Source of the DNA: Allgaiera indica
GTDB taxonomy: Bacteria > Pseudomonadota > Alphaproteobacteria > Rhodobacterales > Rhodobacteraceae
Reading direction: 5' to 3'
DNA: 44,697 bases
NCBI RefSeq assembly: GCF_900106675.1
Contig: NZ_FNOB01000029.1
Location: 1-44,697, forward strand
Part shown: piece by piece, positions 27,633-35,532 of the stretch
Layout: the number at the start of each line of letters is the position of its first letter
How positions within the stretch are numbered: position 1 is the stretch's first letter
Position numbers and translations under genes: made by a program
Notes under the pieces: model-generated
What the model saw: the letters and a program-made list of their open reading frames with translations, nothing else
What the model was told of the DNA's origin: nothing
Databases searched by the model: none

Positions 27633-28106
27633 TTAGGCTTCGGCGGGTTCCTTCGCCTCGACGGCCTTGGCCTCGATCTCGGCGCCGCGCGCGATCTCGA
27701 TCCTGCGGGGCTTCAGCGCCTCGGGGGTTTCGCGCACCAGGTCGATATGCAGCATGCCGTCGGCATGGGCCGCGCCGGTCACCTTCACATGGTCGGCCAG
27801 TGCAAAGCGGCGCTCGAACGCGCGCGTGGCGATGCCGCGGTGAAGATAGGTCTTTTCCTCTTCCTCCCCGGCCTTGCGCGCGGTGACCACAAGGGTGTTT
27901 TCCTTCACCTCGACGGCCAGTTCGTCGCCGGCGAAGCCCGCGACCGCGATCGAGATGCGATAGGCGTTCTCGTCGGTCTTTTCGATGTTGTAGGGGGGAT
28001 AGGTGGACTGGGCGACATCATTGGTCAGAACCCGGTCCATCAGGTCGGCAAAACGGTCGAAGCCGACGGTGGCACGATACAGGGGGGCAAGATCGAAACT
28101 ACGCAT
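27633..28106 (-). CDS. Small heat-shock protein, Hsp20/IbpA family
   Basis: A 157-residue ATP-independent chaperone that holds unfolding proteins. The alpha-crystallin domain runs from about residue 36 to 130, with YRISIAVAGFAGDELAVEV and HRGIATRAFERRFALADHVKV. The C-terminal extension PRRIEIA has the IxI-type contact motif. The upstream ATG at 28112 sits directly against GGAGG with no spacing, while the next ATG at 28106 is 6 bases from it, so 28106 (MRSFDLAPLYR, the family start) is used. Transcription probably needs RpoH, with translation controlled by the leader. Confidence 0.92.
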   Translation of the reverse strand: MRSFDLAPLYRATVGFDRFADLMDRVLTNDVAQSTYPPYNIEKTDENAYRISIAVAGFAGDELAVEVKENTLVVTARKAGEEEEKTYLHRGIATRAFERRFALADHVKVTGAAHADGMLHIDLVRETPEALKPRRIEIARGAEIEAKAVEAKEPAEA

Positions 28107-28188
28107 GTTCATCCTCCAACGAGCGATGTGTGATGCCTTCCCGCGCGGGGACAGGCGGTTGCTCCGGGCCCGTCATGGCACCCGGATG
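28107..28188 (-). ncRNA. ROSE-like RNA thermometer in the hsp20 leader
   Basis: The predicted leader is about 80 bases, the usual ROSE size. Immediately before the gene it reads TCGCTCGTTGGAGGATGAAC. The U(U/C)GCU box (here TCGCT, 28122-28126) sits just upstream of GGAGGA (28112-28117), the arrangement with which ROSE elements mask the ribosome binding site at low temperature in alphaproteobacterial hsp20 genes. A GC hairpin (CCGCGCGGG, about 28141-28149) lies further upstream. Recognised by eye; no folding was run. Confidence 0.55.
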
Positions 28189-28194
28189 ATGCTT

Positions 28195-28223
28195 AGGTAG
28201 GAAGGGAAAAGCGGGCTTTCAAG
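28195..28223 (-). promoter_or_regulatory. Candidate RpoH (heat-shock) promoter of hsp20
   Basis: On the minus strand CTTGAAA (28223-28217) and CCTACCT (28201-28195) match the alphaproteobacterial RpoH pattern CTTG-N17/18-CYTATNT with 18 bases between and one mismatch in the -10. A start near 28188 gives the ROSE-sized leader. Confidence 0.5.
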
Positions 28224-28252
28224 AGGGACGGATGTGCCTCAACCGCTTGAAA

Positions 28253-29122
28253 TCATGGGCGGACGAACTTTGCGCCGCCCGCACGCACACCTGCGGGGGC
28301 CGCACCGATCAAGCGCGTCGTCCCGCCTTGCGGCGGACGCAGGAAACGGCTGCCTTCGTTCAGCGCAAGTTCCGACTTCAGCCGTGGCAGCGCGCCCGCC
28401 ACCGCGACCCCGAGCGACACCTTCCCGCCCCGCAGCTTCGACTTGGCGGAGATGACCGACACGATCACCGGCCGGCCGTCCTTCATCTCGAAGACCGGCG
28501 CGCCGGAGGACCCGAAATCGATGTCGCAGCTCATTTCCACCACGGAATCGGCGCGCCCCAGAACGTGACAGACCTTTTGGTAGGACAGCGTCTGCGCCCG
28601 CCCCTGCGCATAGGACACCACCCCCACGCTGGCGCCGTCGGTCGGGGCGGCGCCGGTCGTGAAGGGCTGGATCGAAGGCAGCTGGATCGGGCTTTGCAAT
28701 TCCAGAAGCGCCAGATCGTAATTCACGTCGGCGACCGAGGCGTGACGCGAATAGACATAATCGGGGTGAATGGCGGCGCGGCGTATGTCGCGAGTGGCAT
28801 CGGCGCGCCCGTTGCGCAGCCCCGCCAGGAACCGCAGCGCCGACGCATCGACCCGCTTGCCGGTCCGCGGATCGAACAGGCAATGCGCAGCGGTCAGCAC
28901 CAGCGTCGGCGAAATCAGGGAGGCGGTGCAAAAGCCGCGCCTGCCGATCTCAAGCTGCCCAACGCCGTTCCAGCCCTGGGCCTCATAGCCGGTCTCCAGT
29001 TTCTCGAGCGCCGCATCAGGCGCCGCCGCGACCGCCAGCGGCAGGAAAAGCGGCAGGAAAAGCGGCAGAAGAAGAAGGGGGTGCAACAATCGCAAGAGGC
29101 GCATCGGCGGGGTCCGCAGCAT
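28253..29122 (-). CDS. Secreted trypsin-like serine protease
   Basis: A 289-residue S1-family protease. The N-terminus is a strongly hydrophobic signal (MRLLRLLHPLLLLPLFLPLF, then LPLAVAAA). The catalytic triad is His in LTAAHC, Asp in NYDLALLEL and Ser in FGSSGAPVF. Cys pairs flank the His and Ser regions. The S1 N-terminal activation sequence (IVGG type) is absent; the mature part begins near APDAALEKL and reads GQLEIGRRGFCTASLI, so activation is probably not by trypsinogen-like cleavage. The start at 29122 is the longest; the ATG at 29104 (MRLLRL) is an alternative. It lies 97 bp after glcF on the same strand. Confidence 0.85.
   Translation of the reverse strand: MLRTPPMRLLRLLHPLLLLPLFLPLFLPLAVAAAPDAALEKLETGYEAQGWNGVGQLEIGRRGFCTASLISPTLVLTAAHCLFDPRTGKRVDASALRFLAGLRNGRADATRDIRRAAIHPDYVYSRHASVADVNYDLALLELQSPIQLPSIQPFTTGAAPTDGASVGVVSYAQGRAQTLSYQKVCHVLGRADSVVEMSCDIDFGSSGAPVFEMKDGRPVIVSVISAKSKLRGGKVSLGVAVAGALPRLKSELALNEGSRFLRPPQGGTTRLIGAAPAGVRAGGAKFVRP
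29037..29068. repeat. 12-bp tandem repeat in the protease signal peptide
   Basis: The unit AGCGGCAGGAAA occurs at 29037-29048 and 29049-29060, followed by a partial third copy to 29068. On the coding strand it gives repeated FLPL in the hydrophobic core of the signal peptide. Unit length is a multiple of three, so copy number can change without a frameshift. Confidence 0.7.
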
Positions 29123-29219
29123 CGGTGTCGCCCCACCCTAGCCCGCGGCTTGGGCCAAACTGTGGCGCCGCCGGGGCATCTATGTTCCTTGTTTCGGCAA
29201 AGGCGCCGGCGTGCGCTGC

Positions 29220-30503
29220 CTACCGCAGCGCCGGCGGTTTCGGCCCCCCCGTCGCCCAATCGAGCAATTCGACGGTATGCACCACCGGCACCCCGGTTCC
29301 CGATCCGATCTGCATCATGCAGCCGATGTTTCCCGCCGCGATCGCATCCGGGGCCTTGGCCTCCAGCGTCTTGACCTTGCGCGCCTTCAATTCGGCCGAA
29401 ATCTCGGGCTGCAGCAGGTTGTAGGTACCCGCCGAGCCGCAGCACAGGTGGCTGTCGGCCGGTTCGACCACCTCGAAACCCGCGCGTTTCAGCAAGGTCT
29501 TGGGCGCGGTCTTGATCTGCTGGCCATGCTGCAGCGAACAGGCCGCGTGATAGGCGACGCGCATCCCGCGATCGGCGCCTTCGGGCAGGCCGATCCGCTC
29601 CAGCAGCTCGGTGATGTCAAGCGCCATCCCCGCCACCGCGGCCGCGTCCTCGGCCAGGTCATCACCGGCGAACATATGGCCATAATCCTTCACCGTGGTG
29701 CCGCAGCCCGAGGTATTGATCACCACCGCATCCAAGCCCGCGCCGCGCTTTTCGGCCATCCAGGCGCGGATGTTCTTCGCCGCGCTGGCATGGGCCTCTG
29801 CCTCCTTGCCCATGTGATGGGTCAACGCGCCGCAACAGCCCGCGCCGCGCGCCACCACCACCTCGCACCCCAGCCGGCGCAGCAGACGGATCGTGGCGTC
29901 GTTGATATCGGTGTTGAGCGCGCGCTGCGCGCAGCCCACCAGCAGCGCCACCCGCATCTTGCGCGTACCCTCCGCGGGGAACACCTGTGGGCGGTCTCTT
30001 GGGCTGGCAGGCGGCACCCGCGCAGGCGTCATCTCCAGCATCGCGCGCAGCCGCGGATCGGGCAGAAGCCGCGCCAAGGGCCGCCCCAACTTCGCCGCCG
30101 TCAGCGCCAGGCGGAAACGCCCCGGATAGGGCAGTACCTTGGCCAGCCCCCAGCGCAGCAGGCGCTCCATCGGCGGGCGCCTGTAGGTCTTTTCGATATG
30201 AGCGCGCGCATGATCGACCAGATGCATGTAATGCACGCCGGACGGGCAGGTCGTCATGCAAGCCAGACAAGACAGGCAGCGATCGACATGTTGCACGGTC
30301 TTTTCATCGGCCGGACGCCCGGCCTCCAGCATGTCCTTGATCAGGTAGATGCGGCCGCGCGGGCTGTCCAGTTCGTCCCCCAGCACCTGATAGCTGGGGC
30401 AGGTCGCGGTGCAAAAGCCGCAATGCACGCAGGCCCGCAAGATCTGATTCGCTTCGGCGATCGCGGGGTCCTTCAGCTGCTCGTCGGTGAAATGCGTCTG
30501 CAT
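29220..30503 (-). CDS. glcF: Glycolate oxidase iron-sulfur subunit
   Basis: A 427-residue subunit with two [4Fe-4S] ferredoxin motifs (CVHCGFCTATCP, residues about 25-36, and CLSCLACMTTCP, about 75-86) and two CCG domains (ARGAGCCGAL and DSHLCCGSAG). It carries electrons from glycolate to the respiratory chain. The start at 30503 overlaps the glcE stop by one base, so translation is coupled. The end at 29220 gives the normal length. Confidence 0.92.
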   Translation of the reverse strand: MQTHFTDEQLKDPAIAEANQILRACVHCGFCTATCPSYQVLGDELDSPRGRIYLIKDMLEAGRPADEKTVQHVDRCLSCLACMTTCPSGVHYMHLVDHARAHIEKTYRRPPMERLLRWGLAKVLPYPGRFRLALTAAKLGRPLARLLPDPRLRAMLEMTPARVPPASPRDRPQVFPAEGTRKMRVALLVGCAQRALNTDINDATIRLLRRLGCEVVVARGAGCCGALTHHMGKEAEAHASAAKNIRAWMAEKRGAGLDAVVINTSGCGTTVKDYGHMFAGDDLAEDAAAVAGMALDITELLERIGLPEGADRGMRVAYHAACSLQHGQQIKTAPKTLLKRAGFEVVEPADSHLCCGSAGTYNLLQPEISAELKARKVKTLEAKAPDAIAAGNIGCMMQIGSGTGVPVVHTVELLDWATGGPKPPALR

Positions 30504-31612
30504 CAGCCCATGATCCCCGGATTGAGTATGCCGCGCGGGTCGAACTTCGCCCGCAGCCCCGCCGCGATCGCGGCCAGCGGCCCGGGTTCGGGATGGAACG
30601 GCGCAATCCGCACCCTCGTCCCGGCATCCGCGCGCACCAGCGTCGCGTGCCCCTGCGCGCCCATCCGCGCACGCAGATCCTCGCCCGCGGCGGCCCGCGC
30701 CCAGATCAGCCCCCCGGCCCAATCCAGCATCACCGCCTCGGCCCCCAGCCGCGCCAGCACCCCGGGCGCGTCCGAAGGCTTCACCGACAACCGCCAGATA
30801 TCACCCGTACCCCCCTGCAACGGAACCACGTCGCGGATCGCAGCCCAGCGCGCCGCCACTGCCTCGGCCCCGCTCTCCGCCTCGACCGTGCCGAATTCCG
30901 CCAACAGCCCGGTCAGCTTCCCGGCGCGGTAGGACACCGAGGCCGCGAAGCCCTCGATTCGCAGCACCACGCCGGTGCCGGGCAGCCAGGCCGCCCCCGT
31001 CACCTCGTAAGGCGAGGCCATCGCCACCGCCATCGCCCGCACCGCGGCCGCGGGGTCGGCAACCGAAACGATCAGCCCGGCCGCCGTTTCGGGCACCGGC
31101 AGCACCTTGAAACTGACCTCGCTGAGGACCCCCAGCGTGCCGTGGCTGCCGGCCAGCAGCTTGACCAGATCATAGCCGGTGACGTTCTTCATCACCCGCC
31201 CCCCATTCTTCACGACGGTGCCCGCCCCGTCGACGAAGCGCACCCCGATCAGGCTGTCGCGGCAGGCCCCGGCCTGCACCCGGCGCGGACCCGAGGCATT
31301 CGCCGCCACCACGCCCCCGATCGTGCTCTCGCCCTGGGTGCCCAGCAGCCCGCGCATGTCGGGCGCCTCGAAAGGCAGGCGTTGCCCTTCCGCCGCCAGA
31401 ACCGCCTCGATCTCGGCCAGCGGCGTGCCCGCCCCGGCCACCAGCGTCAGCGCGCCCGGCTCATACAGCCGGATCCCCGACAGCCCGCCGGTCTCCAGCA
31501 CCTCGCCCCGGACCGGTCGCCCGATCGAGCGCGTCCCGCCGCCTCGCAGCACCAGCGGCCCCGCCGCCCCGCGTACCGCCTCTGCCAGTTCCGCCTCGCT
31601 TGCCGGCTTCAT
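30503..31612 (-). CDS. glcE: Glycolate oxidase FAD-binding subunit
   Basis: A 369-residue flavoprotein of the FAD_binding_4 class. Markers are PLVLRGGGTRSIGRP (residues about 15-29), LLGTQGESTIGGVVAANASGPRR and VRFVDGAGTVVKNGGRVMKN. It works with GlcD and GlcF to oxidise glycolate to glyoxylate. Its ribosome binding region is weak and lies right at the tail of a dispersed-repeat copy that fills most of the gap to glcD, so its translation rate may depend on that element. Confidence 0.92.
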   Translation of the reverse strand: MKPASEAELAEAVRGAAGPLVLRGGGTRSIGRPVRGEVLETGGLSGIRLYEPGALTLVAGAGTPLAEIEAVLAAEGQRLPFEAPDMRGLLGTQGESTIGGVVAANASGPRRVQAGACRDSLIGVRFVDGAGTVVKNGGRVMKNVTGYDLVKLLAGSHGTLGVLSEVSFKVLPVPETAAGLIVSVADPAAAVRAMAVAMASPYEVTGAAWLPGTGVVLRIEGFAASVSYRAGKLTGLLAEFGTVEAESGAEAVAARWAAIRDVVPLQGGTGDIWRLSVKPSDAPGVLARLGAEAVMLDWAGGLIWARAAAGEDLRARMGAQGHATLVRADAGTRVRIAPFHPEPGPLAAIAAGLRAKFDPRGILNPGIMG

Positions 31613-31623
31613 CCCAAATCCAA

Positions 31624-31675
31624 CTTCATCTTGGTGACAATACTCTCCGGGGGTGCGGGGGTGGAAAACCCCCGC
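31624..31675 (-). repeat. Dispersed hairpin repeat between glcD and glcE
   Basis: On the coding strand: GCGGGGGT, loop TTTCC, ACCCCCGC (31675-31655), then CACCCCC, GGAGAGTATT, GTCA and CCAAGATGAAG ending at 31624. It takes up most of the 73-bp gap (31613-31685) and ends 11 bases before the glcE start, in the same direction as the genes. Confidence 0.78.
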
Positions 31676-31685
31676 CCACGGCTTC

Positions 31686-33119
31686 TCAAGCCGCCCGCCG
31701 CCCGGCGCTGACCGCCAGCGGAAACACCTTCGCCGGGTTCAGCAGCCATTTCGGATCGAACACATCCTTCACCCGCATCTGCGCCTCCAGATCCTCGGGC
31801 GCGAACTGCACCACCATCAGATCGCGCTTCTCGATCCCCACCCCATGTTCGCCGGTCAGGCAGCCGCCCACCTCGACGCAAAGCTTCAGGATATCGGCGC
31901 CGAAGGCCTCGCAGCGCTCCAGATCGCCGGGCTTGTTCGCGTCGAACAGGATCAGCGGGTGCATGTTGCCGTCGCCGGCATGGAACACATTGGCCACATC
32001 AAGCCCGTAGTCACGGCTCATCTCGCCGATGCGGCGCAGAACCTCGGGCAGGGCCGAAACCGGGATCGTGCCATCGAGACACATGTAGTCGTTGATCTGC
32101 CCCATCGCGCCAAAGGCCGATTTCCGCCCCAGCCAGATCTTCTTCGATTCCTCCTCGGACTGGCTCTCGCGCAGCGCCACGGGATTGTGCCTGGCCGCGA
32201 TCTGCTTGATCAGGCCCAACTGCTCGTCGATCTCGGCCTCCGAGCCCTCGACCTCGATGATCAGAAGCGCCTCGCAATCGGGGTATCCGGCATGGGCGAA
32301 GGCCTCGGTCGCGCGGATGCAGGGGCGGTCCATGAACTCGATCGCCACCGGCAGGACGCCCGCCTTGATGATGTCGGAAACGCAAGCCCCCGCCACCTCG
32401 TTCGCGTCGAACCCCATCAGCACCGGGCGCGCGCCCTCGGGCTTACGCAGGATGCGCAGGGTGGCCTCGGTCACCACGCCAAGCTGGCCTTCGGATCCGC
32501 AGATCACGCCCAGCAGATCGAGGCCCGGCGCATCCAGATGCGCGCCGCCGATCTCGACCACGGTGCCATCCATCATCACCATGGTCACGCCCATCAGGTT
32601 GTTCGTCGTCACCCCGTATTTCAGGCAATGCGCGCCGCCCGAATTCATCCCGATATTGCCGGCGATCGCACAGGCAAGCTGGCTGGAGGGATCCGGGGCG
32701 TAAAAGAAATCCTCCTCTTCGACGGCACCTGTGACCGAAAGGTTCGTACGCCCGGTCTGGACCCGGATAAAACGGTTCTGGTAATCGGCTTCCAGCACCG
32801 CGTTCAGCCGCGCGACCCCCAGGATCACGCAATCCGCCGTCGGCAGCGCCCCGCCGGCCAGCGAGGTGCCGGAACCGCGCGGCACCACCGGCACGCCCTC
32901 CTCATGGCAGATCTTCAGCACCGCGGAAACCTCTTGCGTCGAGCGCGGCAGCACCGCACAGAGCGGCGGGCAGCGATATGCAGTCAGCGCGTCGCATTCA
33001 TAGGCGCGGGTCTCGGCCGGGTCGGCAACCAGCGCATCGGCGGGCAGCACCCCGGCCAGTCGCGCCACGATCCGCTCCTTGCCCGCCAGAACGGCCGCAT
33101 CGGGGGGCGGCATGTCCAT
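31686..33119 (-). CDS. glcD: Glycolate oxidase FAD-linked subunit
   Basis: A 477-residue FAD_binding_4/FAD-oxidase_C protein. The FAD-binding region shows VPVVPRGSGTSLAGGALP, then NIGMNSGGAHCLKYGVT, and the C-terminal part NVFHAGDGNMHPLILFD and GEHGVGIEKRD, all as in GlcD. An in-frame ATG at 33158 would add 13 residues, but GGGAG is 7 bases before the ATG at 33119 and the promoter and operator occupy the region upstream, so 33119 is used. First gene of the glcDEF operon. Confidence 0.93.
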   Translation of the reverse strand: MDMPPPDAAVLAGKERIVARLAGVLPADALVADPAETRAYECDALTAYRCPPLCAVLPRSTQEVSAVLKICHEEGVPVVPRGSGTSLAGGALPTADCVILGVARLNAVLEADYQNRFIRVQTGRTNLSVTGAVEEEDFFYAPDPSSQLACAIAGNIGMNSGGAHCLKYGVTTNNLMGVTMVMMDGTVVEIGGAHLDAPGLDLLGVICGSEGQLGVVTEATLRILRKPEGARPVLMGFDANEVAGACVSDIIKAGVLPVAIEFMDRPCIRATEAFAHAGYPDCEALLIIEVEGSEAEIDEQLGLIKQIAARHNPVALRESQSEEESKKIWLGRKSAFGAMGQINDYMCLDGTIPVSALPEVLRRIGEMSRDYGLDVANVFHAGDGNMHPLILFDANKPGDLERCEAFGADILKLCVEVGGCLTGEHGVGIEKRDLMVVQFAPEDLEAQMRVKDVFDPKWLLNPAKVFPLAVSAGRRAA

Positions 33120-33136
33120 CGAAATCTCCCAGTTGA

Positions 33137-33168
33137 ACTGGTCAAAAATTATAACCAATTTGACCAGT
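33137..33168 (-). promoter_or_regulatory. glcD promoter with inverted-repeat operator
   Basis: ACTGGTCAAA (33137-33146) and TTTGACCAGT (33159-33168) are perfect 10-bp reverse complements whose centres are 22 bp apart, two helical turns. Between them, on the minus strand, lies TATAAT (33153-33148). A -35-like CTTGCA/TTGCAT lies about 16 bp further upstream. One arm falls in the spacer and the other near the start point, the layout of a repressor site. TGGT/ACCA arms are typical of GntR/FadR-type regulators. Both the promoter and the identity of the regulator are inferred. Confidence 0.65.
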
Positions 33169-33273
33169 ATGCAAGCCCTCTTGCTATCCGCCCCTGGGCG
33201 GTGCGGGGCGGCGCGCGGGGATCAAGCCTCCGTGAAAGACGAAGCAGTTCGGCAAGTCTTCGGAAAATTGCAC

Positions 33274-33314
33274 GAGAGATCCAAATACTGCGCCATAATT
33301 TGGGAAATTCTCTC
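33274..33314. promoter_or_regulatory. Imperfect dyad upstream of patB-like gene
   Basis: GAGAGA (33274-33279) with CCAAAT (33281-33286) faces ATTTGG (33298-33303) with TCTCTC (33309-33314) around an 11-bp centre. The two halves are offset slightly, so it is not a perfect operator. It lies in the 299-bp region between divergent glcD and the PatB gene. Confidence 0.35.
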
Positions 33315-33377
33315 GCATTTACGACCTTCAATGAAGACATGCTCCTTGCTATCTCTTGTCGCATGGCATGAAGGATC

Positions 33378-33394
33378 CCACGGTCGGACCGTGG
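33378..33394. promoter_or_regulatory. 17-bp perfect palindrome just before patB ribosome binding site
   Basis: CCACGGTC, one G, GACCGTGG. It ends 24 bases before the patB start, so it could be an operator or a leader hairpin; with a one-base loop the hairpin would open to 6 bp. Confidence 0.4.
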
Positions 33395-33418
33395 ACCCTG
33401 CGCGAGTAAGGACCAGAC

Positions 33419-34591
33419 ATGAATTTCGACGAGATCATCGAGCGCCGCGGCACCCATTCGGCGAAATGGGACATGATGGAGAAAAGCTATGGCGTTGCTG
33501 CCGCGGACGGTATCGCGATGTGGGTGGCCGACATGGATTTCCGGCCGCCCCAGGTGGTGCTGGACGCGCTGCAAGGCATGGTCGATCATGGCGTCTTCGG
33601 CTATTTCGGCGATGACCGCGCCTACAAGGCGGCAATCACCTGGTGGATGGAAACCCGGCATGGATGGTCGGTGGCGCCGGAATGGATCTTCACCACCCAC
33701 GGCCTGGTCAACGGCACCGCGATGTGCGTCGAGGCCTATTCGCGCCCCGGCGACGCCGTGGTGCTGTTCACCCCCGTCTACCACGCCTTCGCCCGGGTTA
33801 TCAAAGCCGCCGGACGAAGTGTGACCGAACTGCCCATGGTGGTGCGCGACGGCCGTTACAGCCTGGATTTCGACGCCTATGAATCGCGTCTGACCGGGCG
33901 CGAGACGATGCTGGTGTTCTGCTCGCCCCACAATCCCGGCGGTCGGGTCTGGACGTCGGCGGAACTGGCGCAGGTCGCGGCCTTCGCGCAGAAACACGAT
34001 CTGGTCCTGGTCTCGGACGAGATCCACCACGACCTGGTGATGCCGGGACAGAACCACACGGTGATGGCCAGGGCCGCGCCCGAGGCGCTTGACCGGATGG
34101 TGGTGATGACGGCCACCACCAAGACCTTCAACATAGCAGGCTGCCATTCGGGCAACGTGATCATCCCCGACCCGGCGCTGCGCGAGACCTTCGCGGCGCG
34201 CATGGCCGGACTTGGGATCTCGGCCAATTCCTTCGGCCTGGTGATGGCGACGGCGGCCTACAGCCCCGAGGGTGCCGCCTGGGTCGATGCTCTGACCGGC
34301 TATCTGGACGACAACCGCAAGCTTTTCGACGAGGGCGTGAACGCGATCCCCGGGTTGAGTTCGATGCCGCTGGAGGCCACCTATCTTGCCTGGGTCGATT
34401 TCGCGGGCACGGGGATGGAAATTCCGGAAGTCGTGGCACGGGTGGAGCGGGACGCGAGGATCGCGGCCAACCACGGCCCGACCTTCGGTGCCGGCGGCGA
34501 AAGCTTCATGCGCTTCAACCTTGCCACTCCCCGCAGCCGTGTCGTCGAAGCTGTCGAGCGCCTACACGCCGCTTTCAAGGACCTGCAATAG
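33419..34591 (+). CDS. MalY/PatB-family pyridoxal phosphate C-S lyase or aminotransferase
   Basis: A 390-residue fold-type I PLP enzyme of the MalY/PatB branch (cystathionine beta-lyase-like). The N-terminal MNFDEIIERRGTHSAKWD and MWVADMDFRPP are diagnostic of the branch. PLP contacts are HNPGG (Asn172), VLVSDEIHHD (Asp200) and TATTKTFNIAG with the Schiff-base Lys235. The start has AAGGA upstream. The substrate is probably a cysteine S-conjugate or cystathionine. It ends close to a convergent peptide-transport operon, so a role in using imported sulfur amino acids is possible but not shown. Confidence 0.85.
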   Translation: MNFDEIIERRGTHSAKWDMMEKSYGVAAADGIAMWVADMDFRPPQVVLDALQGMVDHGVFGYFGDDRAYKAAITWWMETRHGWSVAPEWIFTTHGLVNGTAMCVEAYSRPGDAVVLFTPVYHAFARVIKAAGRSVTELPMVVRDGRYSLDFDAYESRLTGRETMLVFCSPHNPGGRVWTSAELAQVAAFAQKHDLVLVSDEIHHDLVMPGQNHTVMARAAPEALDRMVVMTATTKTFNIAGCHSGNVIIPDPALRETFAARMAGLGISANSFGLVMATAAYSPEGAAWVDALTGYLDDNRKLFDEGVNAIPGLSSMPLEATYLAWVDFAGTGMEIPEVVARVERDARIAANHGPTFGAGGESFMRFNLATPRSRVVEAVERLHAAFKDLQ

Positions 34592-34600
34592 GGCCGAAGG

Positions 34601-34649
34601 CGGGGGCGCTGCCCCCTGCGCCCCCGGCGTATTTCGGGAACAATGAAAG
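34601..34649 (+). repeat. Dispersed hairpin repeat, variant tail, between patB and GntR gene
   Basis: CGGGGGCGCTGCCCCC (34601-34616; GGGGGC, loop GCT, GCCCCC overlapping by base choice), then TGCGC, CCCCGGCGTATTT (34622-34634), CGG and GAACAATGAAAG (34638-34649). Same subtype as the 27458 copy. It lies between convergent gene ends, where a terminator could also be expected. The rest of 34592-34755 holds nothing recognisable. Confidence 0.75.
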
Positions 34650-34755
34650 CATCGCGCGCTTGCATCGTCCCTCGGGCGGGTACGGACGCCGCGGTTGCGA
34701 TCGGATCGGTCGGGTTCCGGGCGGCGGAAGCGCCTGGGAGCGGCGGTGGCGCCCG

Positions 34756-35532
34756 TCAGACCTCGCTGCCTTGTTCGGGGATGAAGCGGCGCAGCATCTC
34801 GGCCTCCTGGCCTTCCATCAGCGCCTGTGCGGTCTGCATATGCGCCTTCATGATTGCCCGCGCGGCGCCGGCGTCGCCTTCGCGCAGTGCCATCAGCAGC
34901 CGTCGCTGGTAATCGCGCCCGCGCTGCCAAAGTTCCTGGTTGGGAGGGGCGTAAAGGCGGCGGGTCACGGTGATGTCGCTGAGCACCGAGGTCATGAAGC
35001 CGATGATGAAGCCCAAAAGCTCGTTCTCGGCGGCCTCGGCCAGGATCGCGTGGAAGCGCAGGCTGTCGACATGCTGGGCGCGCTCTTCCTCCAGCGTGCG
35101 GGCCGGGACGTCATAGGCGTGGAGTGTCTGTTCAAGCCGCGCCAGCACGTCCTGTGACAGCTTGCCGGCCAGCGAGGCGGCAAGCTCTGGCTCCAGCGCG
35201 CGGCGCAGCTGGTAGATGTCGCGGATCGTCAGATCCTTGAAATAGAAGTAGTTTCCCAGCAGCGCCTGGGCCCGGGCGCGCGAGACCTCATGCACGAAGC
35301 TGCCGCCCCCGGGCCCGGTGCGGGTGCGTACCAGCCCCTGCGCCTCCAGCAGGCGCATTGCCTCGCGGATCGTGCTTTTGGCCATGCCGAAGCGTTCGAT
35401 CAGTTCGGGTTCGCTGGGCAGGCGGTCGCCGGGCTGCAGGCGTTGTTCGACCACCCAGGCCTTGATCGCCTCGGCCACGCGCTCGGGGCGCGAGCGGCGG
35501 TCAGTCCTCGAACGGGTGGTGGCAGGCGGCAA
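34756..35532 (-). CDS. GntR-family regulator, FadR/FCD type
   Basis: A 258-residue repressor-type protein. The winged helix-turn-helix is in the first 90 residues (GDRLPSEPELIERFGMAKST, then IREAMRLLEAQGLVRTRTG), followed by an all-helical FCD ligand domain (from about residue 110, IRDIYQLRRALEPELAA). I chose the TTG at 35532 because GAGGA lies 5 bases upstream and the helix-turn-helix lies well inside; a GTG about 23 codons later is an alternative. It starts 32 bp inside the upstream ATPase gene and is last in the peptide transport operon, so it probably autoregulates. The palindromes at 41199 are the best candidate site. Confidence 0.85.
   Translation of the reverse strand: MPPATTRSRTDRRSRPERVAEAIKAWVVEQRLQPGDRLPSEPELIERFGMAKSTIREAMRLLEAQGLVRTRTGPGGGSFVHEVSRARAQALLGNYFYFKDLTIRDIYQLRRALEPELAASLAGKLSQDVLARLEQTLHAYDVPARTLEEERAQHVDSLRFHAILAEAAENELLGFIIGFMTSVLSDITVTRRLYAPPNQELWQRGRDYQRRLLMALREGDAGAARAIMKAHMQTAQALMEGQEAEMLRRFIPEQGSEV

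Noticed and set aside
29211-30932. 573-codon plus-strand frame across glcF and glcE
   Set aside because: Antisense to well-supported glc genes, no domain recognised.
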